From Myxococcota bacterium (GTDB taxonomy: Bacteria; Myxococcota_A; UBA9160; PR03), in the NCBI GenBank assembly GCA_030066475.1, contig JASJBO010000281.1, positions 1 to 9,724 of the forward strand: a DNA stretch of 9,724 nucleotides. Reading direction: 5' to 3'. Numbering within the stretch: the stretch's first letter is position 1; each line of letters starts with the position of its first letter. The translations under genes were made by a program, and so were the position numbers. The notes below the pieces were generated by a model that did no database searches, was not told the DNA's origin, and saw only the letters and a program-made list of their open reading frames with translations. Of the stretch, positions 6,778 through 9,724 are shown piece after piece.

Positions 6778-7800
6778 TCACGGGCTCGGGCGGGCGATTC
6801 CGCGCAGCAGCCTCCCCAGGATGTCGGCGCCGGTGATGATGCGGCGCTGCGGACCCCACACCAGGATCAGGTCGTCGTCGATGACGTCGTCCCCGGTCCG
6901 CCGACGTCCGACCTGGAAGCGGGGCAGCACGCCCTCGAGCGTCGTCGTCGGGTCCCGAACGACGATCGGCCGGTGGCAGAAGCGCTCTGGCCGCGGCGCC
7001 GCCCCGCGCACGACGGCCTCGCGCAGCAGCCCGTCGGCATCGAGAACGAGCTGCGGCTCGCCGTCGGGCGAGGTCACCACGACCCACTTCTTGCCCGAGG
7101 CCTCCACGGCGCGCAGGAACGGATCGCTCGCCGAGCCCTCGAAGGCGGGAAACGCCGGGTGGCCGTCGCGCACGGGCAGCTCGACGACGCTCTGCGGATC
7201 GAGCTCGCTCCCCTCCTCGAGTACGCTGAGGTCGTCGAGGGCCATGAAGTTGAGCGCGCCGATGCCCTCCACGCGCCCGATCTCGCTGGTCGGCGCCGAG
7301 ACGTAGCGCTTCAGCACCTCGCGCAGCTGGGTCTCGCCCAGGAAGTCGACGCTCTCGCCGCCCAGCCAGGCGTCGAGCAGCAGCGCTGTGGGCTTGGCGA
7401 TGGGATACAGGAGGACCTGCCAGAGCCGCAGGAATGGGCGCATCAGGTTCGCCATGCGCAGGGCGTTCCGCGAGAAGTAGGCCTGGGGGAGGATCTCGCC
7501 GCCGAAGGTGATCACGAACGTCGAGAATACGAAGCTGGCAACCCCGGCGAGCACCGAGTCGGTGAGCAGCGTGAGGAGCACGTTGGTCCCGACGTTGCCC
7601 CACAGCACGGTGGTGAGCAGGAAGTTCGGGTCGCGCCGCAGCTCCAGCAGGCTCGCGGCGTCGGCGTCGCCCGCGGCCGCGCGCGCCTGAAGCTGCAGGG
7701 CGCTGATGCCGAAGAGCGAGAGGTTCAGGCCGGAGAAGCTCCCCGACTGCAGCACGCAGAGCGCGATGCCGAGCCAGGTCAGGACGGCGGCGGACTCCAT
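6778..7800 (-). CDS. CNNM (DUF21) domain membrane protein with degenerate CBS-like C-terminus
   Basis: Predicted 340-residue membrane protein. An N-terminal CNNM transmembrane domain (about 5-146) has hydrophobic segments near 5-30, 60-82, 84-104 and 118-146. The first carries SGSFSGLNLSL (19-29), close to the SGxFSGLNLxLM of eukaryotic CNNM/Mam3 proteins and unlike the Ser-Glu form of bacterial CorC. GNVGTN (68-73) and FGGEILPQAY (99-108) are also family hallmarks; the Pro in the latter is conserved. The cytosolic part (about 150-335) resembles a diverged CBS pair, with GKKWVVVTSPDGEPQLVLDA and ITGADILGRLLRG. Known relatives take part in Mg2+ (and possibly Co2+) efflux or sensing. ATG 7800 has AGGGAG four bases upstream (7805-7810). 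Only 10 bases separate it from bufC, so it is very likely the last gene of the bufferin operon. Its ion is not known. Confidence 0.88.
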   Translation of the reverse strand: MESAAVLTWLGIALCVLQSGSFSGLNLSLFGISALQLQARAAAGDADAASLLELRRDPNFLLTTVLWGNVGTNVLLTLLTDSVLAGVASFVFSTFVITFGGEILPQAYFSRNALRMANLMRPFLRLWQVLLYPIAKPTALLLDAWLGGESVDFLGETQLREVLKRYVSAPTSEIGRVEGIGALNFMALDDLSVLEEGSELDPQSVVELPVRDGHPAFPAFEGSASDPFLRAVEASGKKWVVVTSPDGEPQLVLDADGLLREAVVRGAAPRPERFCHRPIVVRDPTTTLEGVLPRFQVGRRRTGDDVIDDDLILVWGPQRRIITGADILGRLLRGIARPSP

Positions 7801-7810
7801 CGGACTCCCT

Positions 7811-8680
7811 CTAGGATCGCGCGGCGCGCAGGATCTCGTCGGCGGACCAGCGCTCGAGCAGCGCGGCCAGGCGGCCCGCCACGGCGGCGTCGGAGCAGCC
7901 CGCGGGCTGCGCGGCGTGCAGGAGCTCGCCGACGCGAGCCAGGGTGAGCGGCGCCTCGCCGAGGGCCTCGAGGCAGACGGCCTCGTCCGCCGCGAGCGAG
8001 CGGTGGAAGACGGCGAAGCCCTGGCGCCAGACGAGCGCCGCGCCCTGCCCCGCCGACGCGGCGACCGCGCTCGCCACGGCGTCGCCGGCGTCGCCGCCGA
8101 GCGCCTTCCAGCGGGGCAGCGCCGAGGCGTCGAGCCGCAGCAGGCGCGTCGCCGGGACGCGCTCGAAGCGGAAGCCGTCGGGTGCCGCCGTCGCCCGGGC
8201 GAGCAGCACGTCGCGCGCCAGGGGAACGGCGTCGGCCTCGTCGAACACGTCCACGCGCGCCCACTCGAGCCGGGCGAGGTCGGCCACGGCCGGGAGCTCC
8301 CCACCCTGAGGGTGGCTTGCCAGGAAGTCCGGCAGCGCGCGCCCCAGCTCGCGCAGCGAGAAGTGCGACGGGGGATGCGCCAGCAGGTAGTCGGTCACCA
8401 GGTCGTGGAAGCGGGCGTCGGAGAGCCACGCGGCGACCCGGGGAAAGTCCTCCGCCAGGCAGTCGCGCAGGCGGTAGAAGTACATGTCGGCGTAGACGTC
8501 GAGGCGCTCGACGGCGTTCATGCGCGCGTCCGGACGCACCAGGAAGTCGAGGTCGGAGCTGTCGAGCACCCGCTCGCGCCGCAGCGCCTGGGCTCCCCGG
8601 GCCACGCCCTCGGGCGCGGCGATCAGCCGCCAGAAGAGCGTCTGCAGCGGCGCGAGCGCCGGGAACCCGGGCGGCGTCAA
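7811..8680 (-). CDS. bufC: HvfC/BufC family peptide modification partner (DUF2063)
   Basis: Predicted 289-residue partner protein of the bufferin maturase. The N-terminal HvfC/BufC domain (formerly DUF2063, annotated as putative DNA-binding) covers about 6-120 and shows RLDVYADMYFYRLRDCLAED (59-78), FHDLVTDYLLAHP (91-103) and LGRALPDFLASHP (112-124). The C-terminal domain begins at about LARLEWARVDVFDEAD (135-150) and ends in an alpha-helical region. In characterised systems the BufC/HvfC type binds the precursor peptide and delivers it to BufB; it is not thought to act on DNA. The only plausible start is TTG 8680, which overlaps the bufB TGA as TTGA. No in-frame ATG or GTG lies near it. A GAGG seven bases upstream could serve as ribosome binding site. 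The rare TTG start suggests low, coupled translation. Confidence 0.9.
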   Translation of the reverse strand: MTPPGFPALAPLQTLFWRLIAAPEGVARGAQALRRERVLDSSDLDFLVRPDARMNAVERLDVYADMYFYRLRDCLAEDFPRVAAWLSDARFHDLVTDYLLAHPPSHFSLRELGRALPDFLASHPQGGELPAVADLARLEWARVDVFDEADAVPLARDVLLARATAAPDGFRFERVPATRLLRLDASALPRWKALGGDAGDAVASAVAASAGQGAALVWRQGFAVFHRSLAADEAVCLEALGEAPLTLARVGELLHAAQPAGCSDAAVAGRLAALLERWSADEILRAARS

Positions 8681-9519
8681 GGCGGCGCCTCGCCACCCGC
8701 GAGGGCCGCGTCGCGCGCGGCGCGCGCGCGCAGGCACTCGGCCTCGAGCCCCTCCCAGTCCGGAATGTCGTCGTCCCACTCGACCAGGCTCGCCACGGCG
8801 CCGACGCGCCGCGTGGCGAAGCGGTAGAGCGCCCACACCGCGTCGCAGACCTGCCGGCTGTGGGTGTCGAGCAGGTGGCTGCCGCGGTCGACGTGACCGG
8901 CCAGGTGGATCTGCCAGACCCGCTCGGGCGGAATCGCGGCGACGTACTTCTGCGCGTCGAAGGCGTGGTTCACGCTCGACACGTAGACGTTGTTCACGTC
9001 GAGCAGGATGCCGCAGTCGGCGCGGGTGGCGACCTCGGCGAGGAACTCCCACTCGGGCACGACGCTGCCGGCGAAGGTCAGGTAGCTCGAGACGTTCTCG
9101 AGGGCGATGCGCCGGCCGAGCCGCTCCTGCACGGCGGCCACGCGCGCCACCACGTGGTCGAGCGCCTCCTCGGTGTACGGCAGCGGCAGCAGATCGTGCG
9201 CGTTGTGGCCGCCGACGCCGGTCCAGCACAGGTGGTCCGAGACCCAGGCGGGCTCGACCCGCGCGGCGAGGTCCGCCAGCGCGTCGAGGTAGGCCTCGTC
9301 CAGGGGATCGGTGCTGCCGATCGAGAGGCTCACGCCGTGGAGCACGACCGGATAGTCGCGGCGCACGCGCTCGAGCACGTGGAGCGGTCGGCCGCCCTTC
9401 ACCATGAAGTTCTCGGAGACGACCTCGAGCCAGTCGACCCGGGTGGGGCCGCCGAGGACGCGCTCGAAGTGCTCGCGGCGAAGGCCGACGCCGTGTCCGA
9501 GGTCGGGAACGCTGCTCAT
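8677..9519 (-). CDS. bufB: MNIO family bufferin maturase (DUF692)
   Basis: Predicted 280-residue multinuclear non-heme iron-dependent oxidative enzyme, the class that turns cysteines of bufferin precursors into copper-binding heterocycles. Probable metal ligands sit in typical places: His61 in VVLHGVSLSIGS, His96 in SDHLCW, Glu141 in ALENVSSYL, Asp174 in LLDVNNVYV, His185 in NHAFD, His205/His209 in QIHLAGH, Asp218/His220 in DTHS, and Glu247 in VEWDDDIPDW. The length is normal for the family and there is no signal peptide, so it acts in the cytosol before export of the peptide. ATG 9519 gives the usual GHGVGLR beginning but has no clear Shine-Dalgarno site. The gene follows bufA2 by 88 bases, which contain a strong hairpin, and overlaps bufC by four bases. 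Confidence 0.95.
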   Translation of the reverse strand: MSSVPDLGHGVGLRREHFERVLGGPTRVDWLEVVSENFMVKGGRPLHVLERVRRDYPVVLHGVSLSIGSTDPLDEAYLDALADLAARVEPAWVSDHLCWTGVGGHNAHDLLPLPYTEEALDHVVARVAAVQERLGRRIALENVSSYLTFAGSVVPEWEFLAEVATRADCGILLDVNNVYVSSVNHAFDAQKYVAAIPPERVWQIHLAGHVDRGSHLLDTHSRQVCDAVWALYRFATRRVGAVASLVEWDDDIPDWEGLEAECLRARAARDAALAGGEAPP

Positions 9520-9552
9520 GACGGGCTCGGGGCCGGCGGCAGGGGAGACGGT

Positions 9553-9586
9553 ACGCCCGGGACCGCTCGCGAGCGGGCCCGGGCGT
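9553..9586 (-). promoter_or_regulatory. Large intercistronic hairpin between bufA2 and bufB
   Basis: ACGCCCGGG (9553-9561) pairs with CCCGGGCGT (9578-9586). After one A/G mismatch, CCGCTCG/CGAGCGG (9563-9576) continues the stem to a tight loop. There is no T-tract after it in the reading direction. The position, between a precursor-peptide gene and its maturase gene, suits a partial terminator or an mRNA 3'-end protector that keeps the peptide in excess over the enzyme. That role is inference. Confidence 0.7.
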
Positions 9587-9607
9587 CGTCACACCGGCTG
9601 CCGGATC

Positions 9608-9724
9608 CTAGTCGGACTCCTCGACGACGGTGCCGCCCTGGTCGGTGCACTCCTTGGCGGACTTCGCGTGCACCCAGCCCTTGCCCTTGCAGCTGTTCTT
9701 GCCGCCGCAGTCGTGGCTGCCGTC
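9608..9724 (-). CDS. bufA2: BufA2-type bufferin precursor peptide, 3' part only
   Basis: The last 38 codons and the TAG stop of a small Cys-containing protein are present; the 5' part, including the expected signal peptide, lies beyond the right edge. The visible peptide begins DGSHDCGGKNSCKGKGWV and continues to KECTDQGGTVVEESD. The spacing of the Cys residues and the NSCKGKGW block match what I know of BufA2-family bufferin-type metallophores. Three Cys are visible, in DCGG, NSCKG and KECTD. The Cys modified by BufB cannot be told from this piece. Bufferins are exported to the periplasm and bind copper, protecting the cell from copper stress. The assignment rests on this motif and on the bufB and bufC genes directly downstream. 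Confidence 0.88.
   Translation of the reverse strand, partial: DGSHDCGGKNSCKGKGWVHAKSAKECTDQGGTVVEESD

Noticed and set aside
4557..6836. Open frame of 759 codons on the plus strand
   Set aside because: It runs out of frame through yghU and the amidohydrolase; the Arg/Pro-rich translation has no family motifs.
9658..9667. Possible third copy of the repeat end (GGACTTCG) inside bufA2
   Set aside because: Only about eight bases match and it lies in conserved coding sequence, so chance is sufficient.

Overview
This is a very GC-rich stretch (roughly two thirds or more G+C by eye) with tightly packed genes, GTG/TTG starts and four-base stop/start overlaps. The gene families (AlkB alkane hydroxylase, YghU-type glutathione transferase, a bufferin operon, a group II intron end) suggest a high-GC Gram-negative bacterium, perhaps an uncultured member of the former Deltaproteobacteria or a related phylum. 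The sequence alone does not fix the taxon.

Layout. Positions 1-127 look like the 5' end of a group II intron on the minus strand. It sits 13 bases after the stop codon of a minus-strand operon of two coupled genes: an AlkB-type membrane alkane monooxygenase (1907-3082) and a CocE/NonD-family hydrolase (141-1910). Divergent from alkB, across about 66 bases, runs a plus-strand series: a phytoene-desaturase-like FAD oxidoreductase (3149-4528), a YghU-type glutathione-dependent oxidoreductase (4594-5448), a GC-rich repeat with a hairpin (about 5477-5530), and an ACMSD-like amidohydrolase (5554-6747). A short hairpin separates this series from a convergent minus-strand operon: bufA2 (partial, 9608-9724), bufB (8677-9519), bufC (7811-8680) and a CNNM-domain membrane protein (6778-7800).

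How the genes may work together. The alkB/hydrolase pair and the divergent oxidoreductase, GST and amidohydrolase look like a set for oxidising, desaturating and hydrolysing hydrophobic substrates. No substrate can be named, and AlkB's rubredoxin partner is not in the window. The right-hand operon encodes a bufferin, a ribosomally made, post-translationally modified copper-binding peptide, with its maturase (BufB) and partner protein (BufC). A CNNM-type ion-transport or ion-sensing membrane protein is appended, and this is the least expected part of the operon.

The two observations most worth following are these. (1) The intron junction at 127/128 falls inside an 18-base sequence that occurs again, uninterrupted, at 5513-5530, so the window seems to hold both an occupied and an empty target site. 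(2) The bufferin operon carries a large intercistronic hairpin and ends in a CNNM gene.
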